64,000 bases of DNA from positions 1,364,001-1,428,000 of the forward strand of contig OY782858.1 of NCBI GenBank assembly GCA_963678465.1, read 5' to 3'. This stretch comes from Paludibacter sp963678465. GTDB lineage: Bacteria; Bacteroidota; Bacteroidia; Bacteroidales; Paludibacteraceae. Positions 51,366-58,433 of this stretch are shown here, piece by piece (positions within the stretch are counted from its first letter, which is position 1; the number at the start of each line of letters is the position of its first letter). Under the pieces are notes generated by a model, which searched no databases, was not told the origin of the DNA, and saw only the letters and a program-made list of their open reading frames with translations. Made by a program: the position numbers and the translations under genes.

Positions 51366-52715
51366 TTGGAAACTGAATCACTATATTTGAACCTTGCAGG
51401 CATTGGTTTTTCTCCTATCGATGTTACCGCAATCGCGGCATTGGTGATAAGCCTGCTTTTACTTTGTATTTCAGCTCTCATTTCGGCCTCCGAAGTTGCA
51501 TTTTTTTCGCTAGACCCGCAAACTCAGGATGAAATAAGCAACAACAATACAAAATCGGATCGAAAGATATTACATCTGCTCGAAAACCCGCAAAGATTAT
51601 TGGCTACCATACTGATAAGCAGTAATTTTGTGAATGTAACGCTTATTATTCTTCTTAGTTTTTTTGCGAATTCAGTAGTTAGCTTCGAAACAACGCCGTT
51701 TCTGGGCTTTCTTTTGCAAACCATTCTTATTGCTTTTCTTATTTTGCTGTTTGGCGAAATAACTCCAAAAATTTATGCCACCCAGTTTGCCAAATCCACT
51801 GCTTACAAAACGGTTGGTGTTCTCTTTTTTCTCGAAAAACTTTTAGGACCATTTGTCAGTTTACTTGTAAATTCTACCTCCATTGTGAACACACGCTTGT
51901 CGAAAATAAGCAGAAACAATATTTCAATGAACGAATTGTCGCAGGCGCTCGAACTGACATCGAACAGCAAAGATGAAGACACTGAAATGCTCGAAGGCAT
52001 TATTAAATTCGGGAATATTCAGGTAGTTGACATAATGACTTCAAGGATTGACATGGTAGATGTAGACATAAAAATACCGTACAATCAGCTGTTGAACTCC
52101 ATCATAAAACACGGCTATTCACGCATTCCGGTATATTCAGGTACACGCGATAATATTAAAGGAATACTCTATGCCAAAGATCTTTTGGCGCATATCGACA
52201 AATCAGCTAATTTCCGCTGGCAGAGCCTCGTGCGTCCGGCCTATTACGTTCCCGAAACAAAAAAAATTGACGATTTACTGAGCGAGTTTCAGAAAAACAA
52301 AATCCATTTAGCCATAGTGGTTGACGAATACGGCGGTACTTCGGGCATGGTAACGCTCGAAGATATACTTGAAGAAATTGTAGGTGATATAAGCGATGAG
52401 TACGACGAAGACGAAAAACTTTTTACAAAAATCGACAATCACACCTTTATTTTCGAAGCTAAAATTCAGCTGAACGATTTTTTCAAAATTGATGAAATTG
52501 AAGAAAACGATTTTGCAAAAATAGCCGACGAAGTCGAAACGCTGGCAGGTTTGATACTTGAAATAAAAGGAGAAATTCCTTCGAAAAACGAACGAATAGG
52601 TTATGGACGCTATATTTTCGAAATGCTGTCGGTGGATAACCGCAGGATAAAGAAAGTGAAATTGTACCTCAAGGACAACTTCGATGAGAATGATGACAAA
52701 GCCAACATTCTCTAA
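51366..52715 (+). CDS. gldE: GldE: CNNM/CBS-domain membrane protein
   Basis: 449 residues: a DUF21/CNNM membrane domain with about four spans (ISALISASEVAFFSLDPQ, LIILLSFFANS, FLILLFGEITPKIYATQ), a CBS pair (VDIMTSRIDMVDVDI, GYSRIPVYSGTRDNIKGILYAKDLL, IHLAIVVDEYGGTSGMVTLEDILEEIVGDISDEYD) and a CorC-HlyC C-terminal domain. No in-frame ATG exists between the upstream TAG at 51339 and the first membrane span, so a TTG start at 51366 is forced. The gldD neighbour identifies it as GldE, a possible ion-transport partner of GldD in gliding. Part of the gldE-gldD-PPTase-GGGPS run. Confidence 0.88.
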   Translation: METESLYLNLAGIGFSPIDVTAIAALVISLLLLCISALISASEVAFFSLDPQTQDEISNNNTKSDRKILHLLENPQRLLATILISSNFVNVTLIILLSFFANSVVSFETTPFLGFLLQTILIAFLILLFGEITPKIYATQFAKSTAYKTVGVLFFLEKLLGPFVSLLVNSTSIVNTRLSKISRNNISMNELSQALELTSNSKDEDTEMLEGIIKFGNIQVVDIMTSRIDMVDVDIKIPYNQLLNSIIKHGYSRIPVYSGTRDNIKGILYAKDLLAHIDKSANFRWQSLVRPAYYVPETKKIDDLLSEFQKNKIHLAIVVDEYGGTSGMVTLEDILEEIVGDISDEYDEDEKLFTKIDNHTFIFEAKIQLNDFFKIDEIEENDFAKIADEVETLAGLILEIKGEIPSKNERIGYGRYIFEMLSVDNRRIKKVKLYLKDNFDENDDKANIL

Positions 52716-52769
52716 ACTAAATTTTTAAAAGTTCCAATTCCTTTCGGAAGCACATAAATTGAACACGAC

Positions 52770-53342
52770 ATGCGTTTGAAACATCTGACAATCTGTTTTT
52801 TTACATTTTTGCTTATCTCATGTGCCGAGTCGTACATGCCAAAACCCTATGGATATTTCAGAGTCGATTTGCCCGAACATACCTATCGAAGTATCGATAC
52901 ACTTCAGCTTCCCTATAAATTCGACTTATCAGAGATGGCAAAAATAGTTTCGCGTGCCGAAAATGGTGAACAATACTGGATCGACATTCAATACCCGTAT
53001 CTGAATGCCAGCGTCTATTGCAGTTACAAAGCAATACACTCCAATTTATACGAACTGAGCGAAGATGCACGCAAATATGTGTACAAACACTCTGTGAAAG
53101 CCGATGGCATTTCCGAAAGAGTTTTTGAGCACCCCGATAAAAAAGTGTATGGCATTTTTTATGATATCACAGGCAATGCCGCTTCGTCGGTTCAGTTTAC
53201 GCTGACCGACAGCACTCAACATTTCGTTCGGGGAGCTTTGTATTTCAACAATGTACCCAACAAGGACTCTATTGCTCCGATGGTTGACTTCATTCGCGAA
53301 GATATGGTGCGTTTAATGGAAAGTTTTGAGTGGAAAAAATGA
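52770..53342 (+). CDS. gldD: Gliding motility lipoprotein GldD homologue
   Basis: 190 residues with lipobox LLISC (Cys18), then ESYMPKPYGYFRVDLPEHTYR, the GldD hallmark, WIDIQYPYLNASVYCSYKAI and YGIFYDITGNAASSVQFTLTDS, ending in SFEWKK. In Flavobacterium GldD is an essential gliding lipoprotein; in other Bacteroidota its task is unknown. Its stop codon overlaps the next ATG (ATGA at 53339), so translation of the phosphopantetheinyl transferase is likely coupled to it. Confidence 0.88.
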   Translation: MRLKHLTICFFTFLLISCAESYMPKPYGYFRVDLPEHTYRSIDTLQLPYKFDLSEMAKIVSRAENGEQYWIDIQYPYLNASVYCSYKAIHSNLYELSEDARKYVYKHSVKADGISERVFEHPDKKVYGIFYDITGNAASSVQFTLTDSTQHFVRGALYFNNVPNKDSIAPMVDFIREDMVRLMESFEWKK

Positions 53343-53959
53343 TTTACGAACAATTTAAATCGAACAATACCGACATTTTGATTTGGGAAATAACTGAATC
53401 GGCAGATGAATTAATTGGGATGCTCAGCAACTTTGAATGCTACAAAACTGAATACGAAAGCATAAAAACAGACAAACGAAGAATTGAATTTCTATCAGCT
53501 CGTGTAGCCATTAACAAGCTTTTGGCCGACGAAAAAATGATTGTTTACGATACATCAGGGAAACCTTTTCTAAAAGACGAAAAGACATTTATAAGCATTT
53601 CGCACAGTAAAAAATGGTTAGCACTGATAGCACACCCCGAACATAAAACAGGCATCGACATTGAGTGTCCTACAGAAAAGATCGTTCAGGTTTACAAACG
53701 CTTTCTTAACCCTACCGAGCAAAAAGAATTGTACGACGAAAAGAATTCAGTTAAACTACAGTTGGCATGGTCAGCCAAAGAAGCTTTGTTCAAAATCATT
53801 GGTGAAAATGCAGTCGATTTTGCGAAACAACTTCATGTTTTCCCCTTCGAATTGAAAGAAGAGGGAAGCATAAAAGCAGAACATCTCCCCTGTAAGGATG
53901 TTTATAATCTGTATTATAAAGTAAGAAACAATTACAACCTTGTTTACTGTATTGCATAA
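53339..53959 (+). CDS. 4'-phosphopantetheinyl transferase superfamily protein
   Basis: 206 residues from the ATG at 53339, which overlaps the gldD stop as ATGA; an ATG at 53330 is also in frame. Conserved superfamily motifs are FISISHSKKWLALI, GIDIECP (Mg-binding Asp/Glu) and AWSAKEALFKIIG. It would attach phosphopantetheine from CoA to acyl or peptidyl carrier proteins in the cytoplasm. Whether its partner is the fatty-acid carrier protein or a specialised one is not evident. The position between gldD and the GGGPS-like gene is conserved in Bacteroidota as far as I know. Confidence 0.88.
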   Translation: MIYEQFKSNNTDILIWEITESADELIGMLSNFECYKTEYESIKTDKRRIEFLSARVAINKLLADEKMIVYDTSGKPFLKDEKTFISISHSKKWLALIAHPEHKTGIDIECPTEKIVQVYKRFLNPTEQKELYDEKNSVKLQLAWSAKEALFKIIGENAVDFAKQLHVFPFELKEEGSIKAEHLPCKDVYNLYYKVRNNYNLVYCIA

Positions 53960-53976
53960 ACAACGATGAAAAAAGA

Positions 53977-54738
53977 ATGAAAAACTCAATTTACAAAAAG
54001 ATATTATCGAATCGCGACAAAGGACAAAAGTTAATAGCCGTATTGCTTGACCCGGATTATTGCAAAGGTCCGCACCTTACAGACATTGTTTCTTTACTCA
54101 AAACGCATACTCCCGATTTTGTATTTGTTGGAGGAAGTCACATCAATACATCCATCGATACGTTGATTGACCTCCTTAAAAAAGAACTCATCGTAGATGT
54201 TGTTCTGTTTCCCGGCAATGCAACTCAGTTTAGCAAAAAAGCCGATGCGCTGCTGTTTCTGTCTCTTCTCTCAGGACGAAATGCTGAATTTTTAATTGGT
54301 CAGCATGTAAATTCTGCAAAATCGATAAAAGACACCGGCATCGAAGTTATCCCTACAGCTTACTTACTTGTGGATGGTGGTAAAACCAGTTCAGTAGCGT
54401 ATATGAGTAACACAATGCCCATACCACGCGAAAAAAATGAAATTGCTTTGTCCACCGCCATTGCCGGCGAATTGCTGGGTATGCATTTGGTTTATCTCGA
54501 AGCTGGAAGTGGTGCCGATTTTCCAGTAGCAGCCGACATGATACAAACTCTTTCCGCCGCTTTATCCATCCCACTCATTGTAGGAGGTGGAATTAAAACT
54601 ATTGAACAACTAAAACAGGCCTACGATGCCGGAGCCGACTTAGTGGTAGTAGGCAATGCTTTTGAAACTAACCCCGAGAAAATAGCTGATTTCATTGGAT
54701 TTACGAAAAATTATAACGAAAACGCGAAGAAAAACTAA
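53977..54738 (+). CDS. GGGP synthase / PcrB-like prenylglyceryl phosphate synthase
   Basis: 253 residues, TIM-barrel. KLIAVLLDPDYCKG (phosphate/metal Asp), FVFVGGSHINTSIDTLID, LFPGNATQFSKKADALLFLSLLSGRN, YLEAGSGADFPV and IPLIVGGGIKTIEQLKQAYDAGADLVVVGNAFE are the GGGPS family marks. Archaeal members join geranylgeranyl diphosphate to glycerol-1-phosphate to make ether lipids; bacterial relatives such as PcrB use longer prenyl groups. The Bacteroidota product is uncertain. The gene closes the gldE operon and overlaps the convergent MFS gene by four bases. Confidence 0.88.
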   Translation: MKNSIYKKILSNRDKGQKLIAVLLDPDYCKGPHLTDIVSLLKTHTPDFVFVGGSHINTSIDTLIDLLKKELIVDVVLFPGNATQFSKKADALLFLSLLSGRNAEFLIGQHVNSAKSIKDTGIEVIPTAYLLVDGGKTSSVAYMSNTMPIPREKNEIALSTAIAGELLGMHLVYLEAGSGADFPVAADMIQTLSAALSIPLIVGGGIKTIEQLKQAYDAGADLVVVGNAFETNPEKIADFIGFTKNYNENAKKN

Positions 54739-55940
54739 CGTAATTTATGCGTGTTGTAATGTGGACCAGCGATGCGCACAAAGAAAACGAACGATAGTGA
54801 TACTATAAATACTCCGGCCATAAATGCCATCGATAGTCCGCCTGCGCTATCGGCTATCCAGCCACCAAGTATCAAGCCAACGCCAATACCCAAATCCCAA
54901 CTTGTAAGGTAAGTAGAACTGGCGGTTGCACGGCGATTGTTGGGTGCCAAATTCACAAAAAGCGTGTTATATGCAGGAAAAACCATACCATAACCTACAC
55001 CCAAAACAATGGCCACGAAATAGAAAAGTGCTGTTATCAAACCAAGGTTGTTCTCAATTCTGTTCATTAATGACAATACGAGAAAACCGAGAATGCAAAT
55101 AAATGTCCCGATACTAATTACTTTCGTGATTTTTCCCTGATCGACCATTTTTCCGGCAAACAAGCGTGAAGCAATAAGCCCCACTGCCATCAACGAGAAA
55201 AACATCCCCATTCCACTTTTAACGCCTAATTCTTTGCCGTAAATAGCCACATAAGTCGTAAGTATGCCATACGGAATGCCAAGCATAAGCAAACAAAATC
55301 CTGACTTAAACCCTTTCAACAGAAAAAAGCGGTCGAAGGCCAGCGGTTGTTTCACACTTCGGTCTGCCTTTTTATCCGATTTGATATTGTACGCAAAAAC
55401 AAATCCAAATAAACCTGCAATTATGGCCGTATAAAAAATAACATCGTAGTTATAATAGTCGTGCATAAAAAGGCTGATCATAGGACCAATGGCCATGGCC
55501 AGGTTGTTGGCCACTCCGAAATATCCAAGTCCTTCTCCACGTCGTGATGCGGGCATAATATCCACAATCAAACTATTTCCGGCAGTGGTTACCAGTCCGA
55601 ACGTCAATCCATGAAAAATTCGAAGGAGGAGAAACAGGTTGATTAAACTCACAAAAGGATAAGCTATGAAAGCCATTATAAACAACAGGTAGCCTACCAG
55701 ATAGATGGGCCGACGGTTAAAAAGATCGAGAATAAAACCCGCAAACGGACGTATAAGAAGCGCTGCAATTGTATACGACGACAGTATAACTCCTATCAAC
55801 GATTTAGAGCTATTAAATACATCGGTCAGATAAAGCGCTAATACCGGAAGTAGCAGGTAGAAAGCAAAAAACAACAAGAAGTTACCGATACAGGCACTTA
55901 TAAAACTTGAAGTCCAGAGTTTATCTTTAGTAGTTGTCAA
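54735..55940 (-). CDS. MFS transporter
   Basis: 401 residues with about twelve spans. MFS loop motifs are visible: RPFAGFILDLFNRRPIYLVG after span 2, SRRGEGLGYFGVANNLAMAIGP in span 4-5 and SRLFAGKMVDQGKITKV after span 8. The level of detail does not allow a substrate call; drug/proton antiporters and sugar or siderophore exporters share this pattern. It converges on the GGGPS-like gene, overlapping by four bases, with no terminator visible between them. No promoter box was identified upstream. Confidence 0.85.
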   Translation of the reverse strand: MTTTKDKLWTSSFISACIGNFLLFFAFYLLLPVLALYLTDVFNSSKSLIGVILSSYTIAALLIRPFAGFILDLFNRRPIYLVGYLLFIMAFIAYPFVSLINLFLLLRIFHGLTFGLVTTAGNSLIVDIMPASRRGEGLGYFGVANNLAMAIGPMISLFMHDYYNYDVIFYTAIIAGLFGFVFAYNIKSDKKADRSVKQPLAFDRFFLLKGFKSGFCLLMLGIPYGILTTYVAIYGKELGVKSGMGMFFSLMAVGLIASRLFAGKMVDQGKITKVISIGTFICILGFLVLSLMNRIENNLGLITALFYFVAIVLGVGYGMVFPAYNTLFVNLAPNNRRATASSTYLTSWDLGIGVGLILGGWIADSAGGLSMAFMAGVFIVSLSFVFFVRIAGPHYNTHKLR

Positions 55941-56033
55941 TGTTTAAAAATTAAAAAGTTATATTATTCTGGTTTCCTGACTATTGGAATCAGGCAAGAA
56001 GAATTATTAGATAATTGTCTTCGATAAACAAAC

Positions 56034-56846
56034 CTATTGAATCGTATCGTTTGCTGCTATATCACTTATTTTTTGAATCATCAAAGTTTTGAGCCATGCA
56101 TTCGAAGCCACAATTTCTTTCCCGAAAAGATAATTGTCTCCGCCTTTATAATCGGTAACAGTGCCGCCGGCTTCCTTTACAATTACAGCCCCGGCAGCCA
56201 CATCCCAGGGTTTCAGGTCATATTCCCAAAAAGCTTCGAAACGTCCACATGCTACATAAACCAAATCCGTAGCAGCTGAACCTAACCGGCGAACACCTCT
56301 GGCATTCTTCATTGCCCATTCCAGAAAAATCATATAGCTCTTCATTTTGCTGAAATCGTTATACGGAAATCCTGTTGCCAACAAAGCTTCATGAATTTCA
56401 CGACGATCAGATACGCGAATCGTTTGGCCATTCAAATACGCTCCACCATTTTTCCATGCATAAAAACATTCATCGCGACCAACTTCGTACACTACACCCA
56501 GTACAAGTTCCTCACCATCCAACAAACCAATGCTTACTGCATAAAGCGGAATGCCCTGAATGTAATTTGTGGTACCATCCAATGGATCGATTACCCAATT
56601 GAATCGTTCGCCTCGTTTATCATTCGTCCCTTCTTCGGCTATAAAGCCCGATTCGGGTAAGAGCTCCTGCAACTTAGCAATAATAAATTCTTCGGATGCT
56701 TTGTCAACATAACTTACCAGATCATGCAAACCTTTATTTTCTATTTTACTATCGTCGAATCCTTTACGTTCGTTAGCCATATATTTGCCAACAGTACGGG
56801 CAATTTCGCAAGTTGCAAGCGTGAGTTTTTGGTAGGTTGCAGTCAT
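56034..56846 (-). CDS. Inositol monophosphatase family protein
   Basis: 270 residues from the ATG at 56846 (MTATYQKLTLATCEIARTVG). The longer frame to 56903 is ruled out by a promoter whose boxes (56873-56904) lie inside it. Motifs: GFIAEEGTNDKRGERFNWVIDPLDGTTNYIQGIPLYAVSIGL with the Mg-binding DPLDGT, and YDLKPWDVAAGAVIVKEAGG. It would remove phosphate from inositol-phosphate or a related sugar phosphate, or act as a SuhB-like regulator. Single-gene unit. Confidence 0.93.
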   Translation of the reverse strand: MTATYQKLTLATCEIARTVGKYMANERKGFDDSKIENKGLHDLVSYVDKASEEFIIAKLQELLPESGFIAEEGTNDKRGERFNWVIDPLDGTTNYIQGIPLYAVSIGLLDGEELVLGVVYEVGRDECFYAWKNGGAYLNGQTIRVSDRREIHEALLATGFPYNDFSKMKSYMIFLEWAMKNARGVRRLGSAATDLVYVACGRFEAFWEYDLKPWDVAAGAVIVKEAGGTVTDYKGGDNYLFGKEIVASNAWLKTLMIQKISDIAANDTIQ

Positions 56847-56872
56847 AAATAATGTATTGTTTAAATGGAATG

Positions 56873-56904
56873 CAAAATTAGACTTTTCGAATCCAACTAG
56901 CAAA
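56873..56904 (-). promoter_or_regulatory. Promoter of the inositol monophosphatase gene
   Basis: Minus-strand TTTG (56901-56904) and TAATTTTG (56873-56880) with a 20-base spacer, a close match to the phylum consensus; the ATG follows 26 bases on. Confidence 0.7.
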
Positions 56905-56925
56905 TGAATAACCTATAAATTGAAT

Positions 56926-56991
56926 TTAAAACTTCAACGAAGTACCCAAACCAATTGTGACAGTATCAAAATCATCGGAACTTTCACACGC
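56926..56991 (-). pseudogene. Possible remnant of an outer-membrane protein C-terminus
   Basis: On the minus strand, 21 codons after a TGA read ACESSDDFDTVTIGLGTSL then KF and a stop. Alternating residues, GLGTSLKF and the final Phe are the pattern of a last beta-strand for outer-membrane insertion in Bacteroidota. No matching upstream gene is present, so it may be the end of a deleted gene. Chance cannot be excluded in so short a stretch. Confidence 0.35.
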
Positions 56992-57094
56992 TCAACTTAA
57001 ATGATTGAATGTCAATATTTAGAATTTGTTTGTTCTTTTTTTTTAAAACAAAAGAATTATTCGTTTGCCCGGAACATTTTATTTGTTTCAGTTG

Positions 57095-57102
57095 TATATT
57101 TG
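57095..57102 (+). promoter_or_regulatory. Candidate -7 box for the SPFH gene
   Basis: TATATTTG fits TAnnTTTG. The start codon is 106 bases downstream, so the leader is long. TTTG at 57064-57067 is farther than usual (27-base spacer). Confidence 0.5.
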
Positions 57103-57110
57103 CAGTGTAA

Positions 57111-57154
57111 TTTACTGTGATTTCGAATTTTATATATTCTACATTCACAGTAAA
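57111..57154 (+). promoter_or_regulatory. Inverted repeat in the SPFH gene leader
   Basis: Perfect arms TTTACTGTGA (57111-57120) and TCACAGTAAA (57145-57154) with a 24-base AT-rich loop, beginning about nine bases after the -7 box. It would form a stem at the mRNA 5' end or a pair of operator half-sites. Confidence 0.55.
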
Positions 57155-57208
57155 CATCAAAAAAGAATCAAGCGTAATTAACAACTTAAAAGAAAGGAAA
57201 ACAAAAAA

Positions 57209-58078
57209 ATGATTATTTTGAGTAGTATTATTTTAGTTTTTATCCTCTTCATTTCCGGTATCAGGATTGTACGACCCACTGAACGTGGCCTTATTGAACG
57301 TTTGGGAAAATACAAAAAATTTGCCAATCCGGGATTTCACTGGATTATTCCTATCATCGACCGGATTTATATTGTCAATGTCACCGAACAAATGGTGAAT
57401 GCTGAACCTCAGGAAATCATTACCAACGACAACCTGAATGCAAGTGTCGATGCGCAGGTATATTTCAAGGTTAAAAGTGATGAAGAGTCGGTAAAAGGAT
57501 CGATTTATAATGTAAACAATTACAAATTGCAAATTGTAAGTCTGGCACGTACTACTTTACGTAATATCATCGGTACACTCACGCTTAAATCGGCCAATAG
57601 CGAACGTGGAAAAATAAATGCTGAACTTTACAATACCCTGCACGATGAAACCGAAAGTTGGGGTATTGATATTGTACGAACTGAGCTGAAAGAAATCGAC
57701 CCTCCAAAAGACGTTCAGGAAACCATGAACAAGGTAGTGAAGGCCGAAAACGAGAAAATTGCCGCCATCGATTCAGCTACTGCTGCCGAAACTGTGGCCG
57801 ATGGAGTAAAACGTGCTAAAATTAAAGAAGCTGAAGGCTATAAACAATCAAAAATTCTGCACGCCGAAGGCGAGGCCGAAGCTATCAAACTTGTGAACGA
57901 AGCTGCTGATAAATATTTTGTTGGAAATGCGCAACTGTTACGGAAACTGGAGGCTGTGGAAGCTTCGCTTTCGAATAATGCCAAAATAGTTGTACCAACA
58001 GGCACCGAACTTGTCAACATTATTGGTGAAATGGCCGGCGGGATTTTACCATTAGAACGAAAACCGAAGAAGAACTAA
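57209..58078 (+). CDS. SPFH/Band 7 stomatin-like protein
   Basis: 289 residues with one N-terminal span (IILSSIILVFILFISGI), then the SPFH domain: RIVRPTERGLIERLGKYKKFANPGFHWIIP, VNVTEQMVNAEPQEIITNDNL, ARTTLRNIIGTLTL, and the helical tail with ADGVKRAKIKEAEGYKQSKILHAEGEAEA. It belongs to the stomatin/paraslipin group rather than FloA or HflK. Such proteins form membrane-bound oligomers that affect nearby proteases or channels. No NfeD or protease gene lies beside it. A long leader with an inverted repeat precedes it and a strong terminator follows. Confidence 0.93.
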   Translation: MIILSSIILVFILFISGIRIVRPTERGLIERLGKYKKFANPGFHWIIPIIDRIYIVNVTEQMVNAEPQEIITNDNLNASVDAQVYFKVKSDEESVKGSIYNVNNYKLQIVSLARTTLRNIIGTLTLKSANSERGKINAELYNTLHDETESWGIDIVRTELKEIDPPKDVQETMNKVVKAENEKIAAIDSATAAETVADGVKRAKIKEAEGYKQSKILHAEGEAEAIKLVNEAADKYFVGNAQLLRKLEAVEASLSNNAKIVVPTGTELVNIIGEMAGGILPLERKPKKN

Positions 58079-58096
58079 ATATTCAATCACTTTTTC

Positions 58097-58142
58097 AAGT
58101 TCATTAAAGTGGGGATTTTCACCCCGCTTTGATGAACTTTTT
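58097..58142 (+). terminator. Terminator after the SPFH gene
   Basis: AAGTTCAT...AAAG.GGGG (58097-58114) pairs with CCCC.CTTT...ATGAACTT (58122-58139), including two G-U pairs, around a seven-base loop, then T-run. Confidence 0.85.
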
Positions 58143-58302
58143 GCGCTAAAGTCCGAAATAGAATTAACTGATTTCAATCTAGCATCAACAAGCTCCTTCT
58201 TTGTTTTTATGTTCTTGAAATACATATTTATTCATATTCGAATCTCTTTTTAATCAAATCATTAAAAAAAAGCAAAATCGGGAAGAATTTTGATTTTCCG
58301 AC

Positions 58303-58333
58303 TTGTACAGAACTTAAAAAAGCCGTACTTTTG
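58303..58333 (+). promoter_or_regulatory. Promoter of the carbamoyl-phosphate synthetase gene
   Basis: CTTG ending 58305 and TACTTTTG (58326-58333) with a 20-base spacer. The ATG at 58434 lies 100 bases downstream, leaving a leader of about 90 bases. Confidence 0.65.
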
Positions 58334-58433
58334 CATAAATTTTGGGCAAACTACAATATTTAGGCATAAACGCAGTATAAATATTAGAAAACACCAAATA
58401 CAAGAGCAAAAATAAGACAATAACTAAATATTT

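Larger units (their letters stand above)
56847..57208. other. 362-base divergent region inositol phosphatase / SPFH gene
   Basis: It carries the phosphatase promoter (56873-56904, minus), a possible outer-membrane-protein remnant (56926-56991, minus), the SPFH -7 box (57095-57102, plus) and a 10-bp inverted repeat in the SPFH leader (57111-57154). No intact gene is supported. Confidence 0.55.
58079..58433. other. 355-base region between SPFH gene and carAB fusion
   Basis: Contains the SPFH terminator (58097-58142) and the promoter of the synthetase gene (58303-58333). The rest is AT-rich. A 57-codon minus-strand frame (58052-58225) crosses the terminator and is not accepted as a gene. Confidence 0.5.

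Noticed and set aside
56847..56903. Longer N-terminus for the inositol monophosphatase
   Set aside because: A consensus promoter occupies this stretch, so it is upstream DNA.
58052..58225. 57-codon minus-strand frame starting MYFKNIKTKKEL
   Set aside because: It crosses the SPFH terminator and the end of the SPFH gene and has no clear homologous pattern beyond its first residues.
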